Notes: a model not told the origin generated them from the letters alone. DNA of 64,000 nt from Ceratobasidium sp. AG-K (GCA_037039685.1 JAWNGF010000001.1:5456001-5520000); one strand, 5' to 3'; shown: positions 1 through 12,666, counted from the first letter of the stretch. A program made the numbers and translations.

Positions 1-125
1 GTGGCGGTGTCCAATTCGGAGAGCAATTCGGAGAGCGATTCGGAAATCAAGCACGCCATTGTTGGTCAACGGTCGGATTTAAGGACTTTTAGTGGTGCTG
101 TTTTTTCATCTCTTCACCATCTAGT

Positions 126-3100
126 ATGTCTGGAGTGTCCACCCCCCTCAGCAGCTCGTCGACGCTCACCAATTCTCTGAGCGTGCCTGCGTCGCCCAAG
201 GCCCGAAAGGCAACGCCCGACGGCCATGAATCTGCCTCTCCTCTGACCCCGGCTAGTACATCTCTAACCGGACCCGTCGCATATACTATCGAGGCTCTCG
301 CATCTCAGCACAGCGGAACCGTTGTTGTTTTCGACCTTGCGGAGCAAGCTGGTTTCGGTGCACGAACTGCCCGATGGGCCGACGAAGACTCGGGCGTCAA
401 GCTCGTTCGCTCACAAACCCGAGCTGGTGCCGGTCTTGGGCTCGCCGGCCGACTTAGCGAAGGGACTAGCGCTGACGGGGCTCGTCCGACTGGCGGAGTG
501 GTCACAGCATTCACTACTCCCGAGGGGCTTGCTCAGATGGTCCCCGCCCTATCTACTCTCCCCATCCTTCCCCCGCGGGCCGATTAGTTATCCAAGTCGC
601 GGCTGTTACTCCCAACCAAAACCTCGAGTTGACGCCCACACTCGCCCCCGTAGCTCAGGCCCTGGTATCTCTAGGAACCAACTTTACAGTGCTCATCTCG
701 TCCAATGCGCAAGAGGCGGCCGACTTTGCAGCGCTCTCCTACTCGCTCTCCACCCACGTTGTTCACATTTTCGACCACTCTGGAGCCGCTCGCGAGACTG
801 GCAAGTCCACCTTCCCACACGTCGCAAATTCCGCTTCTACTTTGAGCGAGATCGCCGAATTTAATTCATTTGCATATACTGGTAGTGAAGATGCCGAGGT
901 TGCCCTCGTATTGCTCAATGGGCCTCTAGCCGCCCTCGCGCGTCTGCTCGCGTCCGCACCCCAGGCCTTGGTGTTGTGTCGGTGCGTGCACTTCGCCCAT
1001 GGGATACGGATGCCCTCCGTGCTGCTGTTCCCGCTTCGGTCAAGAAAATCCACATCATCGAGGAACTCCCTAACGGTTCCGGCTCTGGACCTCTCTTTGG
1101 CGATGTCTTGACCTCTGGACTGGCTGGCGTATCTATCCGCGCCCACCGGGTCCACACAAGGCAATCCGAGACATTCCATACCTCCACGAGCGCGTTTGCA
1201 GATTTCGTCACTGAAATTACCTCGCTCGCCTCTGGACTCGGTGACGCAGTCAAATACAAAAACCTGGCATTCCTTTCTACTCCAGCCTCGCCTTCATTGG
1301 TGCACCTACCTCAAGTAACCGCCACACGTTCCTTACACAAGGGGGGCCGATCGCAGCTCGCTTGCTCTCTACGTACGATGCCTTTGCCTCCTCCCAAGGC
1401 GCCAGCATTTCTCGACTTGTCCTCTCTCCCGGTTCCGATGCACACTTGTCTAGCGCCCCAGTTCACGAGTATTTCGAGCCTAGAGCAGCAAGTCGATTGC
1501 CTGACGATCGTCGATCCCACCTTGCTTGCTTCCCATCACACTTCCAATCTCGTCAAGAATGGTGCTCCCATGCTCGTCCTTGCTAGCGGCGGAGCCCCAG
1601 AAGTTGCTTCCCGCCTCCCGCGTGCGACTGTGTAGAAGATATCCATGCTCGCGGCATCCGTGTCTATACGTTCGACGTTGATCAAGCCGTGGCCGAGATT
1701 GGAAACAACGCTTCGGACCTGTCCTTGTTGAAGACTGCGCTCGCCCACCTCACGCTCCTTCGCATTTACTTGGGCGGCTCGGCTACCGCAGCCTCTGTAC
1801 AGACCCTTGCGGCTAGGCTTTACGGAGAGGCTATTGCGAATGTCCAAACTGTTTTGGTTTGTGATACTGCCTGGAGGGGTTTGGTTGGTGTAGAGGTTCC
1901 AACTCCAGAGCCGTTGGCCGAGGACGCACCACTACCCAAGAGGCTCGCCACCTTTGCGTTCAATGCCCTTTCGCTTGGCGATCCTGCCTATGACGGTCGC
2001 CCAGCCCCTGTCGTTCCTACGCTCGGTGCCTGGAGTGAAGTCGCAAAGCGTCTTGTTTTCCGTGAGGCGTTTGCCCCGACTGCTTCCTCCGCTGCGGCGC
2101 CCACGAGAGTGACCCGTCCCTGCGTCCCGATCTTGCCGAAGAGCGATTCCTCGTCACATGCACGGTCAACAAGCGTCTCACGCCCCTTACTTACGACCGC
2201 AACGTCTTCCATCTCGAATTCGACACTGCCGGGATGGGCCTCAAGTACGCAATTGGCGAGGCTCTTGGCGTGCACGGATGGAATGACGAGACCGAGGTAC
2301 TCGAGTTTTGCGAATGGTATGGCGTCGACCCGAAATCGGTTATTACCCTTCCCGTGCCGGGCCAGCCAAGCCAAACGCACACTCGTACGGTGTTCCATGC
2401 CCTCCAGCAGCAAATCGATCTATTTGGACGCCCGCCTAAGAGTTTCTATGGTGCGCTCGCCGAACACGCCAAGGCCCGCGAGCATGCAATGGCACTCCGG
2501 TTTATTGCTGCTCCTGAAGGCTCGGCGACGTTCAAGAAGCTCTCCGAGGGAGATACTGTCACATTTGCCGATGTCTTGCGCCAGTTCCCGAGTGCCCGCC
2601 CTCCACTTTCCGAGCTCGCTACGCTTGTTGGCGATATCAAGCCTCGTCATTATAGCATTGCATCGGCTCAGAGTGCGGTCGGGGATCGCGTGGACCTTTT
2701 GGTTGTTACGGTCGATTGGGTAACTCCAGGAGGTTAGTTGGATTTTTGTCACCCGCTGAGTGTATATATTAAAAACGTACCCCTTTAGGATCACCTCGCT
2801 TTGGACAATGCACACGCTACCTCGCGGGGCTTAAGGTTGGCCAAAAGGTTACCGTGTCAATCAAGCCATCGGTCATGAAGCTCCCACCAAACGACATGCA
2901 GCCCATTATTATGGCCGGTCTTGGTACTGGGTTAGTAACGCTCTTACGACCCCCCACACGCATTCTGACATGGTTTGCTTGATAGGGCCGCACCTTTCCG
3001 CGCATTTATTCAGCACCGTGCTTTGCTCGTGTCCCAAGGCAAGCCCGTGGGGCCTCTTGTCTACTACTTTGGCTCTCGTCATCGCTCGCAAGAGTACCTT

Positions 3101-3412
3101 TACGGGGAGGAGCTCGAGGCGTACATTGCCGACGGCGTCATTACCCATGCCGGATTGGCCTTTTCGCGAGATACCAAGAAGAAGGTGTATATCCAGCACA
3201 AGATGCGCGAAGATAAGGAGATGTTGGGCAAGATGCTCGCTGGCCCTGACAACGGCGTGTTCTACCTCTGCGGTCCGACATGGCCCGTGCCCGACGTATA
3301 CGCTGCGCTGATTGACTCGTTGGTCGAGTTTGGCGGCAAGACCAAAGACGAGGCTGCACAGTACCTCGAGGATCTCAAAGAGGAAGAACGCTATGTTTTG
3401 GAAGTGTACTAG
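126..3412 (+). CDS. MET10: Sulfite reductase [NADPH] flavoprotein component (MET10-like), frame-broken
   Basis: Assimilatory sulfite reductase flavoprotein, which passes electrons from NADPH through FAD to the haem subunit during sulfate assimilation. The N-terminal part resembles the pyruvate-ferredoxin-oxidoreductase-like region of fungal MET10 (VAYTIEALASQHSG, FDLAEQAGFGA near residues 50-75). The C-terminal part has the FAD motif RHYSIASAQ (about 2645-2675), the NADPH-site segment IIMAGLGTG (about 2908-2935), YYFGSRHRSQEYLYGEEL and FYLCGPTWPVPDVY. Introns lie at about 2733-2788 and 2932-2984. The first 2.1 kb reads well only by changing frame near 575, 965, 1275, 1455-1500, 1620 and 2100. 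Five of these six changes fit one missing base each. The 3' third is clean and ends in a normal stop. Either the assembly has errors or the gene is dying; family identity is firm. Confidence 0.88.
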
Positions 3413-3780
3413 ACTAGACTTCATATTTTCATTTAAAAGGGCTTCAATTTATGAACATATTTGAAAAATAGTCGAAAATATGATGCAGATGGAAATACAA
3501 GTATCAAGACCACAGTGGATACTCGAAATAACTATAAACACGACCGAGGCATGACGAAGAAAAAAATCGAAAAAGTGAAAAGTCCGAAATAATCACATTC
3601 ACTGTTGGGTGGCCGAGGGTGCCTGGGCTGCAACCAAGGCATGAGGATGATACGCCTGGACGTGAGGGAGGAGGTCAGCAGCATTCCACGATGCTGGTGC
3701 TGGTACATTCTGGAAACCAGGATGCATCCTGAGATTAATGAGTTAGATAAGAACTTCCGTAGATCAGATCGAAATCTCGC
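3413..3780. other. Convergent 3' intergenic region
   Basis: Lies between the stop of the sulfite reductase gene (+) and the stop of the coiled-coil gene (-). It is AT-rich with A-runs near 3440-3600, as expected for two facing 3' UTRs. I see no gene in it. Confidence 0.5.
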
Positions 3781-5211
3781 TTACTTGCAAAGTTTGCAGT
3801 CTGGATATCCGTTGGTCAGATTGTTAAATAACTCATTCAAGATCAACCGCGTTTGATAGGAAATCACTGGCGCGGCCTTGCCCGGAGATACTGGTGTCGG
3901 GGAGACGGCTTGAGCCTGACAATACATGTTTGGCGCGGGAGGAGCGATCCCGTGTGTTGGCGCAACGGCTGGTACTGGAGCGGTTGGTGCGGGTTGATAA
4001 ACATACGGTTGCATTGGCTCCGTATGTTGCGTTGGCTCCATAGGTTGCACCGGTTGCATTGGTTGCATCGGCCGCATGGGCTGCATCAGTTGCATAGGTT
4101 GCATGGGTTGTGTGGGTACTTGGGGGACATATGGGACATATGGGACATATTTGGACTGGATAGGTTGCATAGAATTACTAGCCTGAGGATACGGATATAT
4201 GGCAGCGTTCGGATGACGAGCATAGGGTTGCGCAGAGAGCGAAGGAGGATATTGAGCGCTGTTTGCCGTCGGTGTAGCAGGCGCCACCGTTCTAGGCACA
4301 TGGGTGTCGATAGGCTCAAGATTCACCGGCCGAAGAGCATAGGTCGCAGAACCGCCGGAAGGGAGACGCGAATGAGCCCCACCACCATCTGAATTGGTTG
4401 AAGAAGCATTCGAGTTTGTCCTAGCGCGCTTCGGCGGGCGATTAAGATCCTGTGGGGGTTCGATGACGGTCGTAGCGGCCGAGGCCGCAGGTCCGATGTT
4501 CAAATTTGGAACCGTGTGTCGACGAGCGATCAGAGGATTCATATTAACCTGTGAACCGCTCGCTTGAGAGGCGCTCCCCTGTCTGGGCTGGGCGGGCGGC
4601 CCCATAGTAGAGGCGCCGGTAGAGACATCGTTTGGATAACGTGCGCGCCAATTCGAGATCTCCTTGTGCATTCGAGAGGCATGACCTTCTAATTGCTTGT
4701 GCTTGTATGTGGCGTCGTTGAGTTCGGCCGCCTTGAGCTCAAGCTCGTTTTGGGCATCGGTCAATTGGGAGGCAAGTCGAGCATTCTCCGTGGTAAGTCG
4801 GACCTTGGCCAGAGTTGCCTGTTGCTCTCTGGCCAGGGCATCATCGCGTTCAGCGCTGATACGATCGAGGCTAGCCTTGTGCGCCTGGCCCTTGGTCAAT
4901 TGCAGGATCCGCTGCTCTAGTTGCCGAGTCTTGGTACGCTGGATTTCAAGCTGGTTTCGGGTCGCATCCAAATCAACATATGTATCTTGTATCTGTTGCT
5001 TGAACGCTGTTAACTGGGCCTCGAGAGCGATGCAATGATGTCCTTGCACGAGTTGTGCTCGGTTTCAGTGAGTCCGTGAGCTGACAACAAAGAGATGACC
5101 ACCCGAAGTAAGTTTGACGGTTGAATTGTCGTAATCGGGGTGGATCTTGGATAGAGCTGCCTGGACAAGGGATACAACCTCGGTCTTGACCTCAGGCCCA
5201 AGCACAGACAT
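3781..5211 (-). CDS. Coiled-coil protein with Met-Gln-Pro repeat tail, function unknown
   Basis: I do not recognise the family. From an ATG at 5211 the protein starts MSVLGPEVKTEVVSLVQAAL, then has a long heptad-rich coiled coil (about 4640-5035: ATRNQLEIQRTKTRQLEQRI and similar), a Ser/Pro-rich linker with a basic patch (RPPKRARTNS), and a low-complexity tail of QPM/MQP units (about 4010-4110) followed by Pro/Ala-rich sequence. It ends in KLCK. An alternative short first exon begins at the ATG at 5313 (MGSETKAE), but its splice phase to the main frame does not work cleanly. The frame changes near 5085 and again near 5035, so the N-terminus is uncertain. A scaffold or cytoskeletal adaptor is possible but unproven. 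Confidence 0.6.
4005..4135 (-). repeat. In-frame Met-Gln-Pro coding repeat
   Basis: On the plus strand GGTTGCAT/GGCTGCAT-like units recur about every 9 bases. Read on the minus strand they encode repeated Q-P-M units with scattered L, R, V, E and T substitutions. Just beside them, three copies of a 9-base unit (ACATATGGG type, about 4126-4150) encode Y-V-P repeats. Confidence 0.75.
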
Positions 5212-5540
5212 TTCGACCTTGGGGACTAGATGGCTAGATCGATGATAAGCTCTCCATTTAGATGGTATATTTGTGCGTCGTACTCACATTTCGGCTTTGG
5301 TCTCACTACCCATGGTACGATGAGGGGGCAAGATAGGGGGGTGAGAGCTTGAACTGAACGGCGGGAGAATTTAGCTTGCAGTTATTGGTGGAGATGAAAC
5401 AAGGAGCAGCAATTTCCAATGGCTAGGGGTAAAGCGGGTATACTTTAACCATATGGGGTCATTATGAAGTCACGTAAAAATGTCAGCTAGAACATTTAAA
5501 GGCTAGATCCTAAATACAGGGGAGGTCACAAAGTCTAATT

Positions 5541-6149
5541 CTAAGCCCATTCACCGGAATACGACACGGAATTGGCCTCCGTTTCCTCGATTGTCACGTT
5601 AGATAGAAGCGACTCTGGCAGGCCAGTATCTTTCAGGCCGAGGGATATCTGCTGCCACACAAAAACAGCAAGGTTTTCTGTCGTAGATGGATGTTTGAAA
5701 AAGTATTCCACGTCCATGTCCTAGTAAGGCGTGTTGGTTAATACAACATGATGTCAATATTGACATGCAGCTTACATACTAAATTTCGGTGATCAATCAG
5801 CCAGCCACATACTGTTGGGCAATTGACTTGAGCACACGGAGATTTACAACCATGCCGGTTCTGGGGTCGATCTTGTATGCGTATCGGGGTAAGTAGTTTG
5901 AACCCATAGGTGAATATATTAAACCCGTACCTGCCCGCTAAGCGAGACGGTGATCTTGTAGTTGTGCCCGTGGCCATGAGGTCGATTGCAAGGACCATAG
6001 ACCCTTGCATTGTCCTCATCACTAAGGTGCACGGAATGGAGACGGTGTGCCGCAGAAACCCCAAACGTTCTAGACAAGCGCACGATAGGGTGGCGGGCTT
6101 GTAACGCGGCACTATTTGTTCGAGAACGAGATGTGATAGGGAGTGTCAT
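5541..6149 (-). CDS. 6-pyruvoyl tetrahydropterin synthase
   Basis: Converts 7,8-dihydroneopterin triphosphate to 6-pyruvoyl tetrahydropterin, the second step to tetrahydrobiopterin. The N-terminal exon has the zinc-ligand segments FGVSAAHRLH and RPHGHGHNYKITV, the middle exon has RTGMVVNLRVLK and LIDHRNLD, and the last exon has HPSTTENLAVFVWQQI and VTIEETEANSVSYSGEW before a TAG. The first intron starts at GTACGG after LSGQ. The second has donor GTATGT after HRNL and joins to GACATGGACGTG. Between SIAQ and WLIDHRNLD (about 5800-5815) the frame changes by what looks like one missing base. Start at 6149 is the first ATG; the leader before the core may be a targeting or flexible extension. Identity is strong. 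Confidence 0.9.
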
Positions 6150-6619
6150 TGGATTCGTGCGCGACGGCGATCTGTGTTGAGCTTTTGTAGCGAGACATTC
6201 GGTCTGTCTTCACACGTGTAAGCCGTATTGAACCGGCGGCTCGTACGGAGGTGAGACAAGGGCCCAGTTGCTGTATTTTCTAGCATATGCGAGTAAGCGT
6301 AGCAGTCGGTTCGTAGGAAGATCATGGAGTGTCCAGACCCCGCAGAAACGTGGCAGGCGTACTATACTTTGATGTACTTGGAGAGTGGCCGTCTTCGAGT
6401 TGAAAGCAACGTTTCGAACGAATCAAGGCCAGGTACAAGATTCAAAAATACAGGGCGCCATTAGAACCCGCGACACGCGGGGGCTGCGGGGCGGAAGCGA
6501 GGAACACGGAAGTAGCATTGAGCAAGTTGGTGTCGGTGATTGTTTGGCTCAAGTGATTTCTCTTCCGATCACGTGCTCTCGCAACTTGAAGATCGACCAT
6601 CGCTGACGCCAGGCCACCA
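6150..6619. other. Divergent promoter region, PTPS (-) and prohibitin (+)
   Basis: A 470-base gap between two divergent starts. It contains no convincing open frame and presumably carries both promoters and 5' UTRs. I could not define a core promoter motif. Confidence 0.45.
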
Positions 6620-7865
6620 ATGTCCGCTGCGACATCTTTCCTGTCTCGCGCGCTTGGTATGTTGTACCACGATAAATACGGAATGAAATCGACTGAACTT
6701 GATACACAAGTGCCCGCCGCCTTTGGCTTGGCCCTGGTGCAGGCCAGTATCTATGACGTCCCGGGAGGTTATCGTGCGGTCATGTTCGATCGGTTTTCTG
6801 GAGTGAAGAATGATGCAAGTAGCGTATAAGACTGGGTGATGTATAGCGAAATTGACATTGTGTAGGCTTCGCCCGAGGGTACGCACCTTCTTGTCCCATG
6901 GCTCCAGAAGGCAATCCTGTACGACTGCCGCATAAAACCTCGTGTAAGTCCTCCGTGTATCGAGCATACAAGCATCCCACGTAACAACGTCTCCCAAATC
7001 AGAACATTTCTACTACCACCGGATCCAAAGACTTGCAGATGGTGTCCATCACACTTCGAGTTTTGTCCCGTCCAGATGTAAATCATTTGGCCAGAATCTA
7101 TCAAACTCTCGGCCTGGACTACGACGAGCGTGTATGTATCGACATTGATAACCTCGAGTCCTTCACGTGCTTACATGCGTGTGCGTTAGGTTCTTCCCTC
7201 GATCGGAAATGAAGTCCTCAAGGCCATCGTTGCACAATTTGATGCCGCTGAATTGATCACACAGCGCGAGGTGGTGAGTAACATTTTTTGAATTTCGATT
7301 GAATCGATATAGTAACACGGGCACAGGTATCATCACGCATTCGCGAGGACTTGTTGGCGCGTGCCGGAGAGTTTAATATCAAACTCGAGGATGTATCAAT
7401 CACACATCTTACATTTGGACAAGAGTTCACCACGGTGCGTACCAGTTCAGGGAATTTAGATTAGCATTCACCCCGTGTTTCACAGGCCGTCGAAGCCAAA
7501 CAAATTGCTCAGCAGGACGCCGAGCGAGCAAAGTTTGTGGTCGAAAAGGCAAGCTAGATGCATCGGGATACGAGTACCATATCAATCAACTTTATGTAGG
7601 CTGAACAAGAACGTCAAGCATCAGTCATTCGTGCTGAGGGTGAGGCCGAAGCTGCCGCCACCATCTCACGGGCACTGGATCGCGCGGGAGAAGCATTTGT
7701 TACTTTCAGGAAAATTGAGGCTAGCAAGGTATGTCCATTCGCTACCCCTCATTCGGATTCTGACCGGCGATCCAGGCTATCGCAAATGCACTGGCTGCCA
7801 ACCGTAATGTGTCATATGTGCCGAGTGGAGGAGGCAACATTCTGCTCAACGTCCCCGCATCGTAG
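6620..7865 (+). CDS. PHB1: Prohibitin-1
   Basis: Inner-membrane ring subunit that works with PHB2 in mitochondrial protein quality control and cristae upkeep. Joined exons give [97 protein letters not shown] and a C-terminal coiled coil ([20 protein letters not shown]) ending NILLNVPAS. The order and spacing are as in PHB1. The first exon ends at GAT (6814). The next intron, 6815-6865, starts GCAAGT and ends TAG, so it is a GC-AG intron; the exon then resumes GCTTCGCCCGAG in frame. Further short introns split the rest. No frame breaks seen. Confidence 0.95.
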
Positions 7866-8297
7866 TAGAAAACGACTTGAACATACAATTTCATGTACAG
7901 TATGTTCTACATTTGCACTTAAACACACTCAACTCCTGGCTCTATGCGTTGATGTAAAAATGTCGTGTCGAGTACGAAAGCGGAAACAAATATCATATAT
8001 GTGTTTAGGGCCGGTCCGAAGTTTGCTGGACATGAGAGCAGATAGCCGCCGTGCACTTGCATCTGACCACCTTGCTGTCTCGCATCGACTCGACGTGTTC
8101 CTCGTCTCTTTTCTCTCTATTTCTCTCATATCTCTCGTCTTTTTCCCTATCCTGTCTGGTGTTTAGGCTGTCTCAATAAATTTTCCAGTAAGCGCTATAT
8201 TAGGTCACTGGGTTCGAGATGCTGACGATTCAAACTGATACGCCAGATCCTCATTCTGTTTTCCTCTGTACAGAAGTACCTATAACTACGCAAAAAG
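7866..8297. other. Intergenic/5' leader of the RNA-binding protein gene
   Basis: A 432-base gap between two same-strand genes. The last 150 bases are pyrimidine-rich and include a possible 5' UTR intron end (TTTCCAG near 8183). No coding signal seen. Confidence 0.4.
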
Positions 8298-9769
8298 ATG
8301 ATGTCCGGACAAGATGCCCCGGTAAGTAGATAAACTGAGATGATCCGGACACGAACTGAGCGCGTCTAACTCAGCGCCGCGCCCATCTCTACGTCGGCAA
8401 CCTGTCGCCCCGCGTGACCGAGTACATGCTCACCGAGATTTTTGCGGTAGCTGGACCAGTCCAACACGTAAAAATCATTCCGGACCGAAACTACCAGCAC
8501 GGTGGCCAGAACTATGGATTTGTCGAATACATGGACATGCGCGCGGCGGAGACAGCACTCCAGACCCTCAACGGCCGCAAGATCTTTGATACCGAGATCC
8601 GGGTCAACTGGGCGTACCAGGGCACCCAGAACAAGGAGGACACCACCGGCCACTTCCACGTATTTGTCGGCGATTTGTCCCCCGAAGTCAGCGATGAGGT
8701 GCTGGCCAAGGCATTTGCGGCATTCGGCAGCATGAGCGACGCACGTGTCATGTGGGACATGAACTCGGGCAAGTCGCGTGGCTATGGCTTCCTCGCGTTC
8801 CGGGACAAGACCGACGCTGAGCAGGCGATTGCGACCATGAACGGCGAATGGCTGGGCTCTCGTGCTATCCGCGTCAACTGGGCCAACCAAAAGACACAGT
8901 CTGGCGGCGGAGGTGGAATGCCCCCTGGTATGTCTGGCATGCCCTCCATGGCCGACGCGATGAGCATGGGTCCGAGCCATATGGGCAGCGCACCGGCTCC
9001 AATGAACTTCCAGGGCGGCCCTCTTTCGTACGAGTCTGTCGTTGCTCAAACTCCGGCCTTCAACACCACCGTCTACGTCGGCAACCTTGTCCCTTACTGC
9101 ACACAGGCCGATTTGATTCCCCTCTTCCAGTCCATTGGCTACCTGTCCGAGATCCGCATGCAGGCTGATCGAGGATTCGCATTTGTCAAGCTGGACACCC
9201 ACGAGAACGCGGCCATGGCGATTGTTCAACTGCAAGGGCAACTCGTCCACGGGCGCCCGATCAAGTGCAGCTGGGGCAAGGACCGTGCTGCGGAGACTGC
9301 TGCCGCTGCTGCCCCTGGCATGATGAGCCCTGCAACTGGGGCAGGCGCCTATGGTGGAGTGGTAAGTTGCCGTGCTTCTTTCGGTTAGAGCCAGGTAATT
9401 AACGTTGCTTGGTAGCCCATGTATGGCATGCCGCAGCCAAACGCATATGCGCAATATGGGTTCGGAGGTGCTGGGTATGGCGGGTTCCCCAACGGCCAGA
9501 CCGGCGTCGGTGCCGGAATGCCTCAGGGCACTCCTGGGCAAGCAGGCGCTGGAATGGGTCTCGGTGGACAAGCTGTCGGCGACAACTCGATGGCTGGGCA
9601 GGGCAACACTGCCCCTGGCCAGTGGGGCGCCAGCGACCCTAGTGCATTCTATCAGCAACAATACTGGGGAGGTGAGTTGATTTATTCTGCATCAGACGCC
9701 GGACACTCATTTCGCGCTTTAGGTTACTACGGCCAACAGGCCCAGCCCGGATCCAATGGCCAAAACTAA
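8298..9769 (+). CDS. PUB1: Pub1/TIA-1-like polyadenylated-RNA-binding protein, three RRMs
   Basis: Binds U-rich and poly(A) mRNA and acts in mRNA stability, stress granules and splicing in relatives. Exons are 8298-8321, 8375-9361, 9416-9671 and 9723-9769, all phasing correctly to give 437 residues. RRM1 begins HLYVGNLSP with NYGFVEYMD; RRM2 has HVFVGDLSPEVSDEVL and SRGYGFLAF; RRM3 has TVYVGNLVPYCTQADLIPLF and DRGFAFVKLD. The loops after RRM2 and at the C-terminus are rich in Gly, Met and Gln. The first coding exon is only 24 bases (MMSGQDAP). The spacing RRM1-RRM2, then a linker and RRM3, matches Pub1/TIA-1 rather than Pab1, which has four RRMs. Confidence 0.93.
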
Positions 9770-10251
9770 GCTACCTACGTGGCCATGGGCGTTTGTCGCG
9801 TGGTGCCGAGTAACGCAGGCGTTGTAAACTTTCCCTTTTCCTCATCTCCGGTGTAGTTCTCTCTTCTCTGGTCTTGGGTCTTAGCCTTCCTCATGCTCGC
9901 ACTTCACTCCTCGCACGTCTTACTCCGCATAGTTGATCCTACAAGTGTTTCCATATCTTTTCTTCATATTATCGTGTGCTCCATCTCTGTGCCAGTGTCA
10001 AGATTGTTTCTCTCTCGTCTTTTCCCTTGTCCAAACTTATGTGTTTAACGATTTGTGATTTGCTTGAAGCCACGCATTGCCTGCTTCATATCGCGCCGTC
10101 GGACGCGTTTCTTTGCCGTGATCCCGGCGTTGAGAAATCAGTGATGTCATATCACTGTTCGGTCGGTCATCTGATAGAGAACGGCAAAGAACGGCAAGCT
10201 TTGTAGTGGTCTAGCTACAACCCAAGAAGCAGTATACATAATAAGAGCGTA
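9770..10251. other. Convergent 3' intergenic region
   Basis: Pyrimidine-rich 3' region of the RNA-binding protein gene facing the 3' end of ATG16. The small open frame at 9976-10206 has no recognisable domain and I do not call it. Confidence 0.4.
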
Positions 10252-11474
10252 TTAGTCAACAACAGACGGACAATGCTCCCAACCATCTGCACCATCCGCG
10301 TCGTCTGGAATCGTATCGATAAGCTCCACCTCGTGCTTGTCCACAACAGACCAGCTCGTAGCATCGGGGCTGCTGGGTCTCTCCACCCCCTCCTTAGTTC
10401 GCATGTCCGCAATCAAGGCATCTCTCTCCGCAACGGCGCGTCTCGCCTCGTACCATGCTAATGCCGCGCGACCGTCCACTCCAACCGCCTTCCCCGCGTC
10501 TATGGGCGCTGCGCACCCACAGACGATCTCACTCAACCGTTCGGGTTGAGCTGCAAGACGTTCGGAGAGCTGGACGGCATGCCGTTGCGCTCCTCTTTTC
10601 CCGACACGGACAAATGCTCTACGGTCACATCGACAATATCATCTCCCAACTCGGACGTAGCGTTAGAACCCGGCTGGGAACCCCAGCCTGCGGTGCGAAG
10701 TTCCGAGTACTATGTTTTGTATAATTATTATGAGTCAATAAATAACAACCGTGGTCAACTTACAAAGGTATTGGCATGGTTCATCTTGTTGGCCGCCTCA
10801 TTCATATGATCCAGCCACCTCTGTAACAAACCCGCATTATCCTTCTTAAGCTCCTCGTTACGCTGCTCAATCTGCGAGAGCTCGAGCTGGTGTGTCTGTG
10901 CTTCGTCGACAAGGACCTGTAGCGCCCGGTTCTTTTCGGCAATCTGCTCGTTATGGTCCTTGGAGATCCGCCTCAGTCGCTCGACCTCGTCCTTGACCTG
11001 ACGCAGCTCCTCGAGGTTGACACGCGCCTGCTCCTCCTTTTCGCGTAGTGTTTCGTTCATCGAGAGCAGTCGTTGAGCGTTCTGGCCTTGGGTCTTGTAC
11101 ACGGCCGCTAGCTCATCACGGAGCGAGGTGATTTGTGATTCGAGTGACGCTACATAGGCGACGCGGACAGGATTGCTGAAACATAGTTAGCAAATGCCTA
11201 TTAGTGTTTGGTTGACACGTACTCGGGCCCGCTGATCCCGCTGGTGTTGTGGTTCCCGGTTGGGTTTGCACAGATCCCACCGCACGTAACAGAGTCGAGT
11301 TTCTTTCACTGAGCAATCGTGCCTGCTGAGCCAGCCGGCGATCTTACAGACCGATTTAATAGACATTTATCAATACGGACTAGAATACATACACTGCTCA
11401 ATGATTGTTGCATAGGCATTTTCCTCCGCGTTGCGTTCCAGCAGCCGTTGCCTGAGCTCTTCCTGCCACGACAT
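10252..11474 (-). CDS. ATG16: Autophagy protein ATG16
   Basis: Binds the ATG12-ATG5 conjugate and directs ATG8 lipidation at the forming autophagosome. The start MSWQEELRQRLLERNAEENA followed by YATIIEQ is the ATG5-binding helix typical of ATG16. Exons then give RRLAQQARLLSERNSTLLRA, NPVRVAYVASLESQITSLRD, and the coiled coil with the conserved end NAGLLQRWLDHMNEAANKMN. Introns sit near 11345-11394, 11176-11221 and 10712-10764. After the coiled coil the reading frame runs through an acidic stretch (DDIVDVTVEHL) to a stop at 10533-10535 (QLNPNG). One missing base near 10550 would instead continue into QPERLSEIVCGC and a further tail ending at 10252. Fungal ATG16 usually ends soon after the coiled coil, so the tail is the uncertain part. 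Confidence 0.88.
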
Positions 11475-11838
11475 GCTACAAGAAATATACCGTAAATAAG
11501 ATGGGATACTTTGTCGCGATAAATTGACTTGCCTGGCAAGGTTTGTTCTGAGCACGAGCCAAGGGTTGAATGTGGAGTTGTGGTGGGGAAGAGTAAGTGG
11601 CGGTCACGAATGGGCCATGTCCGGTGTTTGTATTTGTTTGTCAATAGCACAATTCCCCATCTCGTCATTCCCTCCTGCCAACCACAGCCGTCGACCTCTG
11701 GAATCGCCACTTGTCACTGCTGTCATTGTTTAACGAGTACGTCCTGCTCAGTGCTGGCACCAGGTGCTTATTTCGCCACCGGATCTAACTGAGAGTATAG
11801 ATAACTACCCTCCTCGCTATCAACTCTTATTATCAACC
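11475..11838. other. Divergent promoter region, ATG16 (-) and Rab7 (+)
   Basis: A 364-base shared upstream region. Short open frames cross it on both strands but have no family features. Confidence 0.45.

Positions 11839-12666
<828 letters not shown>

Noticed and set aside
8366..9661. A 431-codon open frame opposite the RNA-binding protein
   Set aside because: It is antisense to three clear RRMs. Long antisense frames arise from the codon bias of the real gene, and it has no domain or introns.
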